Below are positions 50,541 to 63,460 of a DNA stretch of 64,000 bases, piece by piece. A program made the translations under genes and the position numbers. The first letter of the stretch is position 1. Each line of letters begins with the position of its first letter. This stretch comes from Eopsaltria australis (taxonomy: Eukaryota; Chordata; Aves; Passeriformes; Petroicidae): positions 1-64,000 of the forward strand of contig JAVTVJ010001202.1 of the NCBI GenBank assembly GCA_034509425.1, written 5' to 3'. The notes beneath the pieces were generated by a model, which was given only the letters and a program-made list of their open reading frames with translations, ran no database searches and was not told the origin of the DNA.

Positions 50541-53500
50541 GAGTGTCTTGCTTGCTGAGTGTGGGGAAGCATGTCACTGAAATACCACTGATGTTTTGCT
50601 TGTGTGCTGTAGTCAAAGATCTGCTCCACAGTGATGGAGTTATTGCTTAAATACTTTCCTGGGCTGGCTGAATGAAGTGCTGTGCCATCCAAGTTGATAA
50701 TTCAACCTTTTACCCTCTTGCAACAGCTGCTTATCGCAACAGCTTGCAAGACTAAGGAGTTGCATGCCTAATGAGCTCACTTATTGTAATAGGAGGTCTT
50801 TGTAGTCTGCTGGAGGAACACAATGCATGTTAGAAACATGGATTTTTGGAGCACAGACCTCCAGTAAATTGCATCATTGATTCTTAAATATTACTTAGAT
50901 GCATTCAGAGCTGACGTGTTTCCACTTGACAGAAGCAGCTTAAACGTGATGGGGGGGCTGCTAAACTCCTTAGATGTCAAAAACATCTAACATTTGCTTT
51001 GATTAGAATGACATCATTAAATCTAAAACTAGCAAATGGTGAATAAACATCACATCTGCCACAAGCTGCTCTCTGATTGCCATATGCTGTAACAATAGAA
51101 GCTGTCAGTCCAGAAGCCAATTTTGCGAAACCTAATTGCATGACAACACCAAATTAAGTCCAAAACAATTTAGGGATGGTGTGGCCTTTTTTAGAGATCC
51201 TGTCATGAAAAGTTAATATGGGTGGGTTGATTTGGCCCTATGTTAAAAGGGAAAACATCACCCCATTTTTGTGCGCCAGGTATGCGTGTGCTCCAGGACT
51301 TGACATTAAAATGGCACAGTAATAATTCCCTCTCCACAGAGCAAGAAAGCTAAACTACTCACTTCCTTTATAGGCACTAAAACCACTCAGTTATCGCAAT
51401 TGCATTTCCTCTGGGCTGGCTTGCAGTGATTGACAGTAGCACTTGCTGAAAAGTGGTCATTTCCACTTGAGCAGGGAAGCTGCTTGCTCTCGGTTTCATT
51501 GTTCCTGATAAGGGAAGTTCAAATTCAGCTCCAGCATTCCTGGAATATGCTTCCTTGTACAGGAGGTATCTAGCAGTGCTTGGCCTTGGTTACTGTGTCA
51601 TGAGAGGCCGTAGGCTGGCAGCACAACCAGAGCTTAGACTGAAGTAAACACTACAGGGGCCTCAGACCTCTGTGAGTATTCGTTTTTGCAGTTAAGATAC
51701 AGGAGTTTCTGCATAGCCTGTTTTTCTACTTAACCTGCACTCAGTAACTGGTGTCTGTCTAGGACTTTGAGAAAAGTCACATGGAGAAGCAAGAGAATAA
51801 ACAGCTCTGGCAGCTGTGATAACAGAAACTGCCTTTAAGGCAGCTGCCTTGATACACAGAACATATCACGTGTGGGTGCTTTATTAGACATTTTTATATT
51901 TTTCTCTTAGGAAATGCAGGTTTCTTCATTTTACAGCCAAGAAACATATTTCTGCTCTTTGCTTGGGGCCTACTCAGTACTCAGAGCCAAGAACAGATTA
52001 AAGTGGACTGTCCTGAAATCAACTTTCATGTGAAGTGTAAGCAGTACTTTACAGCCTTGAGTGGTTTAAACAAGTCTGAGAAGACTAAGGGAAGTTCTCA
52101 CGCATGTATACAATTACATAAATCATTAAGTACAGCAGAGGGTAAGTGTACCTGGTCTGTTGACTGAGACAGTAGGCATAGATAGTGGTACCTGGTGGGA
52201 AGTTTAACTTCCCAGCTTTTATGGAAGGAGTATACTATGCAGCAAACAATGAAGTTAGTGGGGCAACACCAAAATACCCTTGTGAGGGTGTTTTCTCTAG
52301 TCTCAGATGGGAGGATGACCTTCCGCCTTGTGAAACGAATCTGTGCCCTGTGAGTGGTACATGATTTCTTATTTCAGTGATCTCTACAATTCTGAAATCC
52401 CTTCTAGGTCCTGCAAACACGCAGTAATGCAAATTGTACGAAACTGAGTTAGCCTGCAAATGTTATTAATACAGTGCTGCAACCACAGGCAGCTCTGACG
52501 TGCAAGTTATGTGCTGCTGCAAGTATCTGTAATGATCAACGCTACTTAATGTAGCAAAAACTCAGCAGCTGGTATCTACATCTTTACATGCTCAGATATA
52601 TAACTGTGCAAAGAGCAACTATACATTTGTTAAAGATAGAGTAGACTTGGGTATTATTGACCGTAGTGGGGACAGCTGGTCGGGAGATGGTTGGCTCACC
52701 AGATGTCCAGGATGCTTTGTCAAGTACCTGGGGGATCTGGAGGTTGGGACAGTAGTCTCTTGTGTCTGTGAGCAATATGCCCCGAGTATTTTGTCTTCCC
52801 AGAAAAGAGAAGTACCCAGAGAGAGAGGCACTAAGGGTTTCCAGAACCACTGGGAGCTTTGCCAAGGTGCCCCCCTCCCAACTGTGTTGCATAGTCTGCA
52901 CATGCTGGCTTGTGCTGTACCATGGTGGCCACGTCAGGGGGCTCTGGGGAGGGGACTGAAGTTCATACATGTTAATAATAAAGGTGGTTTTTCAGGACGT
53001 GACCAGCTGAGGGATGTGGCAGAAGGTGCAGGACGTGGAGTGAAGTCCCAGAGTGGTGGTGCTTCTGGCTTTGCTTTCCATCAGACTCTGTGTGCTGCTA
53101 GCTGATAAAAGCTGTGTATTTCAATATTGGCATCAGCAGTTTTGGTGTTGTGCTGACTGTATTTCTAGGTACATTTCTTAATGAAGTGATGCATAAGGTT
53201 TCATTTCATTTTTTTTGAGCAATAACTTTGCATTTTTCTGTGTATCTATTTCACCACCTAATAGTAAAGACTGACAGGAATTTCCCTTCATATGCGGTTT
53301 CCTTCTCTTAATGGTGTTTTCTTCCTGTTACACTTCTGTGCAGCACTTTACCTTTCTCTCTTTGTGGTTATAGATAGTCATCTCTTCAGATGCCTGACAG
53401 TTTTATTTTGTGCTATATTAACTGCATTATCATCTTATCAGGATATATGTATTAATACCGGCACACAATTGCTGTAAACAATACTTCCTCTTTTCCTGTG

Positions 53501-56000
53501 GGGTAGAAAATACAAAAGGAAGATAATAAAGGGAGTATTATAAAGAGGAAGGCAAACAGAATAAAGTTTGCATAAAATCTGTGCATATGCTAGATGATAT
53601 AAACAGTATTTATAGCTCTGGATACTCAGGGAAGGAGCTTAGATTTCTGCAGACTGGGGGAGTTTTAGTCATAGGTGGAGGCTGTTTGAATTAATGTATG
53701 TTCTGTAAGGAGATTTTGCAAAATTGCTAGTGTCAGAAACATGCCATAGCACTGCTGACTGACACATAAGGGAGACCTGGCTTGTCTCAACTTACCTATT
53801 TATGCCAGATCTCAGATCCCCTGTCGTCAGGAGGAAAGAGCAGTGTGTGCCCATGCTAAAACATGGCAAGTATGCAGACAGTATCTTACAAGTGGAAGCA
53901 AATGCCATCGCATGTGTGTGCAAGAGAGATGTGTGGAGAATGATGTGTGACCATTGTATTCCTTGTAGGGACACACATTGTGGACAGCTGGGCTCATGAC
54001 TATGCATCCACAAGACTTCATTCACTGCAAAGCAGCAGTGGCAGAATCCAAGGCTGGCAGAGGGATGGAGCTGTGCAGACTGTATATGCACCCCATCAGA
54101 GCCATTCTTTCTACAGGTTTTATGAAAACTGCTTTTCATTCCTACTCATTCTTTATCCATGGCAGCTATGATTTACTCAGTAAAGTCTGAACATGCAACA
54201 GTAGAATATTGAAAAAGCTGAGTTAATATGTCTTGTATAATTATGAGTGAATACTTTTATTAGTATGCATTGTTCTGCAATAAGATATTGTTATACACAA
54301 CATTCTGACAATTGGAATGTATGTGAAATACTGATTTGAGTGTATAGGTATCTCTAAAAGTGTGATCAGATCCCATACATCACAGTTACAGTGATTATAA
54401 GATCTCCTCTAGTCTTCCACTGCACTGGCACATTATTATTTTGCCATGATTATTTTCTTTTTATGCCTGAAAATAATTCAAAGTTATTTCCTTGTGTATG
54501 TATAATCCTCTCTGTAGGGCTGACTTACTTTGAAATCATGACTTTGCAATGTTAGTATCAACACACATTGCTGATTAAAAATTAGTTTGCTCAACTATTT
54601 ATTTTTGTTTTGTTTTTTTGTTTTTTTTGGTTGGTTGCTTGCTTGCTTTTTTCTCCTGGATTGGAGAGATAGTTGTAGAAAATAACACAAAGTTTAGTTA
54701 GTGTTTTTATAGTGCCTGCATGCTACAACTGGCATGAAAAAAGCAACTTTTTTATTATTATTATTATTTTGAGAAAAGCTGTTATAACCCTTGTAGAAAG
54801 TCCCATGTATTATAATTCATTGCAGAATACTGACAAAATATAATAAAGAACATGTAATATGAATTTTTATGTTCAAGGAATTTCTATCCCACTAGATCTT
54901 GAATTAAAGAATTTTCAGAGTGGTGAATTTGAGTTTTGCTTCCTATTCCCTTTTTGGGGGTACCTAAGCTGTAGTGACCTAGCTTTCACATCCTGTTGAA
55001 GCCAGCATGAAACAATGATGCTTAGTAACTTCTACTTAAATGTATAAGTAGCTAAGGCCCAAAGTTTCAAATTTAAATTTCAGAAACAAGAAATGTAGTA
55101 GATCCATTTAGATACCAGTATGCTCAGCTGTGTGTCCAGAGTCAAAACTCTCCAGTCAATCAACTTATTTAGCTGTATAGCCACAAACTTGCTTACCAGC
55201 TTGAGGCTTTGCACCTCTGCATATGAATGTGTACTGTAAGGGCACAGCAGCATTGAATGTTTTAGCTTGGATCAGCTGAGTGGCTGGAATGAATCTGTGG
55301 ATCTTCTGCTAGCCTGCTTTGGTTCACACAGCAGAACAGAGTTGGACCATGCAAACAGGATTTCTCTTGGAAGAAACCAAGCCAGGAGACATACTCTAAG
55401 GGTCCATCTAATGCTTTCCAGCTGCCATTGCGCATTCAGTTCACGGGACCACACTTGAGGTACATACAGTACAATTATTTGCTGATTAGGAGTAAATAGG
55501 CAAGTCTTGGCAGTCAAAGAAGAGCAGTACGTTGCCCTACTTTTCACAAAAGAAGTGATTTTAGTGTAATACACATACCAATTTGTTTTAAACAATTGCA
55601 TGCTCTTGAATTAACAGGGTTAAAAATCTGCTTTGGCAGCAGCTTGCTGAATTTAATTGTTTCTGAGGCAAGAACGATGAATGGGACTATTTCTAGAAGT
55701 GGTTGCCAAAGGTAGTTTTTGTAATAGGCCAGCACTGCCCAACTGGCAGCGTCAGGACAGCTTTGCCTGGCCTGATGCCTTTGTGCCTGAGGAGCAGGTG
55801 GCTTCATGAGCCATGCGTGGTGCTCCCGCCCTGCTGCTGTGCCACCCTGTAGGACAGACAGCCCCTGTATGAATCCTGTGCTGGCCAAAGCAAGGCTGTC
55901 CCCAGTGTGCAACCTATCCACTCCAATTGCCACTCATTATGCAGCTGGACTTTCTACACAGGTGCAATGGTACAAAATGCTAGCAGATGATTTCCAGATG
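50541..56000. other. Downstream intergenic region, candidate regulatory sequence
   Basis: No coding exon recognised. The 51,000-51,480 stretch contains several transcription-factor-like motifs, including TGATTGACAG (51,427-51,436, the PBX-MEIS/PREP composite), TGACATCA-like (51,010-51,016) and a CATATG E-box (51,081-51,086). Open frames at 52,584-53,105 (128 codons on -, 152 on +) overlap one another on opposite strands and resemble nothing known. A G/T-rich tract lies at 54,600-54,650 and a (TTA)n tract at 54,751-54,768. Confidence 0.5.
51427..51436 (+). promoter_or_regulatory. Candidate PBX-MEIS/PREP composite site
   Basis: Exact TGATTGACAG about 1.45 kb downstream of the GADD45G stop codon. 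A single 10-mer can occur by chance; it gains interest from the surrounding motif-rich sequence. Confidence 0.35.
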
Positions 56001-56125
56001 ACATAAGGATGAATAGGACTGTACTCCAAGAGAAAACATTACATTAAGATCTGAATACCTGAATTAAGTTGTAGCAATGCCACAAGCAATTTTTGAAATA
56101 TAATAAGTGCAAGGTGATGCATCTT
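55960..56125 (+). mobile_element. Possible ancient CR1 fragment
   Basis: Two blocks resemble CR1 ORF2 in order and orientation: TTTCCAGATGACATAAGG (55,990-56,007) and AAGTGCAAGGTGATGCATCT (56,105-56,124). The sequence between is poorly matched, so the copy would be very old. Confidence 0.35.
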
Positions 56126-59100
56126 ATCACATGGGAGGAGTTTGTAGCTACTAAGTGAGAGACTGGGATCTTATACCAATTGTGGCTTTGGCCTTCTATG
56201 ACATTTCTGCTCTTTATGTCTGCCTATGTTAAAAGCAACCTGCTTACCCTAAGCTATTTTTCCAGATACAAGAGTTAATGCAACCAAAAAAAAAAAGCAT
56301 AATGTCAGTAGGTGCTTCTGTGCTGTTGAAGGCATGTTTATGGTATGTGAGGAATGAAGCTGGATGTGGTTAAAAATGGAAGGATGGTAAAGCACTTCAC
56401 TTTTTCCGAAGTATCAGTTGCATTTATCGCTAATGCAGAGATGCTCTCTGTCTCACACTCTGCTCTGTTTCTCTAGTGCTATAAAATAAATGTTCTGTAG
56501 TGCTTCAAACAAATTGAGGATGAAGAAAGCAATAACAAGCACTGCACGGTTTGTACTAAATGACCATGTTATCTGCAAGCTAGCCCTCCTGCAGAGGAAT
56601 GATGGAAGGGCTGGACACAGCCTACCTTGTCTGGGGTTGGATTCACTCACTCCCAATGATACCAGGCTCAGCCTTGCACAGGTCACTGCCTCATGAAATC
56701 AGACTGTATTGTACAAGTGTAAAAACAGGTGCTTTTGATTGTATTATGGGGCCATGGGTAATAGAAGCATGCTTTCTGCCTATTAAATGTGATGACAAAA
56801 ATTGTTCCAGGTCTCTCCAACCATCTGGCTATCAAGTCTAATTTACAGCAAAGGTAGACTGCATGGCTCTCTGGAAAGAGGTTTGTCATTTCTGATTCTG
56901 GTTTCTTTATTTAAATAACTTTTTTAAAGTGCTGCTTGTTTGCTTTCATAACATCTAAATCAGCTTTCAGACATAAAGGCATTCTTCATGGCCTCTAACA
57001 CATATGAAAATATTGTTTAATTGGGAAATATGTTGGGTTTTTATGCCCATTCTAAGGTACATCTTGAATTTTGTAATATTTTTCTTCTCTTCAAGATATG
57101 TGTAGTATGTAAAATAATTCCTCATTTAGAGCTCAGCCCTGAGAAGCACTGGAGGAGCTGGGTGGCTAAATAATAAAAATAGATAAATAACGCTAGCACT
57201 GAACCATGGTAGTTGTACTTGTAAAATAATTCAGACATATTTCCAGAAGAGAAACATTGCACTTAACTAAACATAGTACACATATCCTTGCAGGGTGTGT
57301 GCAAAATAGCTCCTCACCCATAAGCACTGGTTCATATACACATAGGAAGAACATGCAGAATGATTCAAATCTGACACTATATAAATAGGTTTGTATTTTG
57401 TCTCTGTGTGCTCTGCTCCATCTTTTGTCAGAAGAAAATGTACCACTAGAACACTGCTGCAGAATGGAATTCCCTGGCTTGCCTCTGTCAGCAAGCCTGC
57501 CTGTTTCAGCAGAAGAAACAAACCAACAAACTCGATACTGTGCTATGAAGGTCTGCCTGTGTTGCACTGTTCCCATGGGGCAGGTCACTTAGTGGAAAAG
57601 CAATAGCAGCCCTCAGAAAACCATGCAAAGGGTTTCTTAACTCTTGTACCTCCTCTACTCATACTTCTAGACTGCATTTTCAAATAACTATTTGTCTTGT
57701 GTAGTGTTTTCAATAGTTGTCAGTTCACTGGTGTCAAGGGCACATGGTTTGGCATCTGTGGTGCAGGAGCCAATGAGGCAGCGCTGAATTTATTCCAACA
57801 AGAAAGGAAGGAGTTGTGCAAGAGCAGCTTACCAAACAGGTAAAAGTAACACGGCATGGAGCTTTTCAAAGCAATAGTATAATAAAGTTTTGGTGTCCTA
57901 ATTATTCCATGTCTAACCACTAAGAAATGCATGTTGCTCTGTATCTAGTTTGCCAGAGGATCTTAGTAGTGTTCTACCTAGCACGGATGTGAAGGCACTA
58001 GAAACTCCCTTTTAGGGATGAACAGCTGTAGATAGGTGGCTGAGTGGAAGGCATCAGGTATGGAAATGGTCACTGGAGCTTGGTGGCAAAAGGACACGTA
58101 TTATTCCTATGATTACAAGACTGAATGCTTCATATGAGGCTCCACAATGAATATTTGAACCAGCTGGACCAGAACTCTTGGAAATAACCAAGTCCTACAA
58201 GGTCTATAAAAGCCATTGTCCAGACAGATGAGAACAGCTCAGTGTCCTGTCTGGTGCCAAGCCTGCTGCATGTGCTCCTAACTTATTGCAGACTCCAGAA
58301 AATCATCTTTGAAGAAAGGATTTCTGAAAGATTCAGCTTCAGAAGCAGAATCTAGCAGCATGCACAATCAACCTTTAAGGCAGACACCCAGGAGAAAACA
58401 GGCACAGAGCTTGTGGACGTTGTAACAGCCATGCTGTATCACGCAAGTTACATGTGAGCATCCTCATGGATCTGAAGAATAACATGATGCTTTGTTTATG
58501 AGGTAAATATTTGACTGGCCTTGCTGTACCTTCACCTGAATTACTAATAACTTGCTGTGGTGTGTCATTGAAGCAAATTGCGGCGTTAATTATGATAATA
58601 AACCCATGCAGGCCAGATCCAGGAGGACCCTGTGGAGAAGGTGCTGGAGTATGCTCTGCTCCCAGAAGTGCTGACGCTACTGCGCAAGCCTTGGCTGGTT
58701 GAGGACATTTTGCAAGAACTGGTTCCCCACCTCTCAAACCTGCATTTCTCCCTCTTAGGCCCACATCCTGTATTGCTGTCTCTGCAGAGCCCATGGTTTC
58801 AGACACATCCGTGCACCTTCCCTGTCCAGGAACAAGTTGCTCCAGGCTTTCTTGGAGCCTGCCTGTAAGATTTGGTTGTCCTTTTGAGGTTTCTGTAGTG
58901 CCTCTTTGGCAGGGGCTGAAGTTAGAGCAGGACAGGTAGGAAATATGTCACTGCTGTCACTCTCTGAGAAGCCAAGGGTGTAGTGGCCTCAGGGGTGTTT
59001 CAGCCCCAGGCATCCCAATGTGGCCAAACCACCCAGTCCACCCACTCTCCTGCCCCACAGGAAGAGAATGGGTTTCCTCACTCCCCCAGCCTCACAGAGC

Positions 59101-61600
59101 TCCCCATTGCCCAGACAATTTATCTACACTGAGCCAATTGCTTGTCTGCTAAAAGTGTAACATGGACAAGTTCCACATTACTCCCTGAAGCTATGAAGAA
59201 TATCAGGAGACTAGTGGGAAACTTCAGAAGCAGCAGTTCCTTCCACAAGCTGGAGATAAAATTTCCATTAATGATAAGTGCAGAAGAAAGCAGCCACCTG
59301 ATTCAGCTTCTGCAGTAATATTCTAATCTGCCACAGGCATATGGTTTACTGAAATGAAAACTGAACATAACCCACAATTGAGGTTACCAAACATACTTAC
59401 ATAAAGCCTTTCACAGCAGCAGCATATCAGCTGGTAGGGGCTGCTACTAGAAACTAAGGTTTCTTTGTTTCTTAGCAGCAGATGATTTCCTCTCCTGGGG
59501 CAATTATGTAGCCTAATTGCCTGTAATAATCATCCCTGCTAGAAGTGCCTTAATACCAGCCGTTTTCCTTTTTTGCACTCCTTACTGACTTTCTGCTTCC
59601 AAGTAGCAGAGATTGACTTTACACAGTCAGAAAGCATAGGCAATATTTAAGAATATATGTTTTTTTCTTATCTAATGCCTCTCTTTGATGCAGTTATTGG
59701 TGCCTAAACTGTTACTTTAAAAAATCATTAAAACAAAAGAGAAAAATGATAACGTTAACTTTGAGATGTGACCTATTCCTGAAAGATTAATTGTTCTTCC
59801 AGTTACTTACAGTTGTTTGGGGTGTATTTTTATTTTAACACTTCTTTGTGTTCATTGTTTTTGTAAGATACCAATTAGATGAGATGTACCAAAGAAGGAC
59901 TCTGCTATGCTGCACTACAACAGGTTTTAAAAGTGAGCCAGAAAAACTCCTAAAAAAAGTCACAGAGTGGTTGGACATTGGCAGGATGGATTAGATAATA
60001 TATCTTTGTCACTATTGACTTTCATGGTTTCATTTAGATGTTACCAGTGTTTCCTTTCTTGCAGATTATGTTGTAGAAATACCTGATCATTCATAAATAC
60101 CTTTTTCAGCATTTACATTAATGTATGAACAGTGAGCAATATAGCTTGATCTTTGGACAAAATTCAGCAAAATACATAACCATGCAGATTCAAAACAAAG
60201 GTCCATCCTGCCTAATATTTTTTTTCTGTAGCTGACAAAGAGCAGATGTCTAGAGTGTCAGAAATGTCTAGGGTATCAGAAAAGGGCAAGGCCATATGTG
60301 AAGCTCCTAAGAAATGTGCAGCCCTGGGAACTTCTGCGTCTAGCACAGTACTAACAATATATATTTTCAACCTAACTTATTTAGAGGCTGAATGCTTAAA
60401 ATTCAGGTACTAGAGACAGATACATAGCAACTGTGTGGTCAAAATCATAATAAAATACAGAAAAATAGAGTTTCCAGGTGGAGTGTATAAAGATATCTGA
60501 GAAGGAGATTGCTCAGCTCCCTGCAGTCTGCTTCTGTAGATCCTTTCTTTTTCAGTAGAGTGAAAAGGGAAGCTGCATATTCTGTTTGCTCGTAAAGGCA
60601 GAGGTATCATTGCAACTGTCCAATAATCATGCCATTGAGCATGCCTGTTCCAAAAAAGGATTGCAGCCTTTACTATTTATTTAGTCTGGAAGAAAGGCCT
60701 TTTATTCTGATTAAGTCATACTTTAGAACTCAAGCAGGGCTATACTCCTACTAAGGAAAAACTATTGCTGTTCAATGTATGCTTTTGATAATACTATTTT
60801 GATAATTATCTAATGCCTGCTTTGCCACTCATGAAAGAAAAAGGGCAACCATGACCACCTTATTAATGCTAAAATTGAGTAATACGGTTAAGTGGTGTCT
60901 GATTAATGCAGGCACACTTTAATCTAAACTACAGGAAGAGAGACAAATAAACTTTATTTGGAGACATGAAAGAAAAAACCTACACCTAGAAACCCTTTAG
61001 AGACATGGGAAGTGAAGTTCTACATGTGTGTCAGAAAAAAGCTGGTTTTGGTGTGATTGCTATCTGTGAAAAACAGGATTCTCGGATGCATCCAAGATGA
61101 GGATGTGGGTGTGTTCACAGAAGAGGTATAAATATCTTGCAACTTGGAAGTTTAACAAAAACACAAATGTTAATTCTTGAGATCCAGGTTCTAGTCCAGG
61201 TGTTTTCCAGTATTATCTACTTTCACCAGCTAGAGGGTTGTACTACCTTATACAAGCTGAAGAAACCCCAGGGATGCAGGCTTTACACTACCTAGGAGTC
61301 ACTTTGGCAAGGTGATCAAGCTGCTCTCAGCCTCCTTTACCTACTGATCCATCTCAATATATAGGGCTGTATCTGGACAGGCATTAGGTTCTCTGGCAGT
61401 GGTGGGACAGAGGTCAAAAGATACTTTAAAGGCAAAGGCTGCAACTTGTTTCCTGAATTCTGAACTCAACATGTGGACCTGAGCAAAGATGCAGGAAGAC
61501 AGCTGTTTTCTGAAACCAGAATTAGGTTTTACCTGCAGGAAAATGCCATCTCTATTAGTTTTTAATAAACAGTTTCATCTTTAGATGTTTGGCTAACACT
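56126..61600. other. Intergenic, no gene recognised
   Basis: Short open frames only, up to 143 codons at 58,375-58,806 on the minus strand, without domains. A 12-base A run lies at 56,286-56,297. The 59,500-59,570 segment (GCCTAATTGCCTGTAATAAT and flanks) is rich in homeodomain-like sites but is otherwise unremarkable. Confidence 0.5.
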
Positions 61601-61621
61601 ATTATTGCATAGACCCTTAGT

Positions 61622-61792
61622 GTAAGTAAGCAGGAAACCCTGAGCACTCAGGAATCCCAAGCTTTGGGACAGCTGACAAAATTCTGTCAAATAAAGCTGA
61701 GTAAACCTGAAGGGTTTTTTCCTCCCACCCAAATCATACAACAGAAGCAATGTTGGTTTGGGCCCTATCACTTCACATGTACAGAAGCACTA
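61622..61792. repeat. Local duplicated segment, copy 1
   Basis: About 170 bp resembling 63,103-63,272 in the same orientation. Shared blocks are GTAAGTAAGCAG, GCTGACAAAATT-TGTCAAATAAAGCTGA, TTTTTTCCTCCCACCC, GCAATGTT and ACATGTACAG. It also resembles no repeat family I can name. Confidence 0.75.
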
Positions 61793-62671
61793 GTCATTGC
61801 TGTGTGGCTTGGAGAGAGATGTGAATGAAACTGCCCACGAGTTAACTCTGAGCTGGCCCTTTTTTTAAGGGCCCAGAGATTGTGCTGCTGCTGGAAAAGG
61901 AGGGATGTTGTGCTTAACAGGAAAGTGTAAACATTGGCCCAAACTGCTATGGTGGTAATTCTGTCCAATTCAATGTGATGAGATGAGAACTAAATTTGTC
62001 ACTTTGTGATTGTCTCTCTTGGGAGGTTGCATGGAGTCTTTTGGGATTTATCCCACCCTTGCCTTTCCCTGGTATTTGCATGACCTCTAGACCCTACAAA
62101 CATCATGCCAGTGTAGCTCATGCTGCTGAAGGCTCTAAAAAACAAAGTACCTATGCTGGATACCCTTTTGGAAGGTGTGGGCATGGTGTAGCCAAGATAT
62201 GTCCCTCTTTGTTGGGTAGGATATAAACATCTACCTTATGGTTTAACTGTCTTCAGCCTTGCTTAGTTTCTGCTCCTCCTGGAAAATGTTTACTTTTGGT
62301 ATGTACTTTTAATTAGAGGCAGCACCTAGGTCTTCATGTTGAAATACTAGATTATTTTATGGGGGCATTGTGTGCAGCACCCTTCAAAAAACACAGAAAC
62401 AAAAAAAACCCACCTACTGATTTTTCTGCAGTGTGAAAAAGGAAGTAGGGAAGTGGGTTTCAGATTCTACAGCTGAACCTGAACATACCTTTTTGTAGGA
62501 AAGGGAATACTGCTCTTCCAAGACTTATGGTCTATCTTTTCTACCTTAATGATGATTGTAATATGCAGTTTTAGTCTTTTGAGTGTTCACGGGGGACTGA
62601 AACTCAGTGTGGCATCGGTGCTGGGTACTCTGCATTCCTGCACAGTTACCTCAGCTGCTGTTCTCTTGCTC

Positions 62672-62692
62672 ACGCTCTCTCTCTCTCTCCCC
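62672..62692. repeat. (CT)n microsatellite
   Basis: About eight to nine CT dinucleotides. Confidence 0.85.
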
Positions 62693-63102
62693 AGCCAGGA
62701 TGATTAGCCAACAAGTCTATCTATCTTGTAAGCATGTGAGTTGTTGCTCCAACTATGCACACCCACCCACACTCACAGTCATGCAGGCTGAAAAAGACTA
62801 AGGCATGTTTTCCTGGCATGGCAGTAATGCAGTCAAAATTAAAAATGAATCAGGGAAGAAACATAAAACTGAAATGTAACCATCGTGTATGTGATTGCAA
62901 TTCACAATTTTCTTCAAAGGGCCTGCAAGGTCTCTGGTAGATGTGACCCCCTCCCTGCAAGAATAAACCATGAAGTTTGGGAAGTGGTTTATTTATAAAT
63001 TTAGGGGCTGTTTACCTTTCACAAAAGTGTGGGGCAGACCTTCTCCACGTGCTGCATGCAATGAGACATCCAAGGGCTAAAGATGAGCAGAGTTGGTGAG
63101 TT

Positions 63103-63272
63103 GGTAAGTAAGCAGTATTCGGGAATGCCACATTGAGGAGCCAAGAGCTGACAAAATTATGTCAAATAAAGCTGAATAAACATGATGTGTTTTTTTCCTC
63201 CCACCCTTATCATGCAAAAGGGCAATGTTATTTTGGTAATTTTATTATTTTACATGTACAGGAACACTCATC
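63103..63272. repeat. Local duplicated segment, copy 2
   Basis: Direct copy about 1.48 kb downstream of copy 1, with small gaps and substitutions. It could be an old tandem duplication or two insertions of one uncharacterised repeat family. Confidence 0.75.
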
Positions 63273-63413
63273 TAGAACTAGTGTAGCCTAGAATTGCAAT
63301 GGATGCCAAGGGTGATCAGTGGAGACCAGCAGCCAGGGTAAGCCACTTGGCTGTGAGGTGGTGCTCCTTTGTTTAGAACTCTTTAAACTGGAGCATGGTC
63401 AAAAGTATAGTGG

Positions 63414-63460
63414 AGTTGGTTGTTGCTGTTGTTACTGTTATCATTATTATTATTTCCCTG
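63414..63460. repeat. (GTT)n/(ATT)n microsatellite
   Basis: Trinucleotide array changing from GTT to ATT units, about 45 bp. Confidence 0.85.

Noticed and set aside
52584..53105. 128-codon minus-strand and 152-codon plus-strand open frames
   Set aside because: They overlap on opposite strands, have no recognised domain and show no splice or promoter context.
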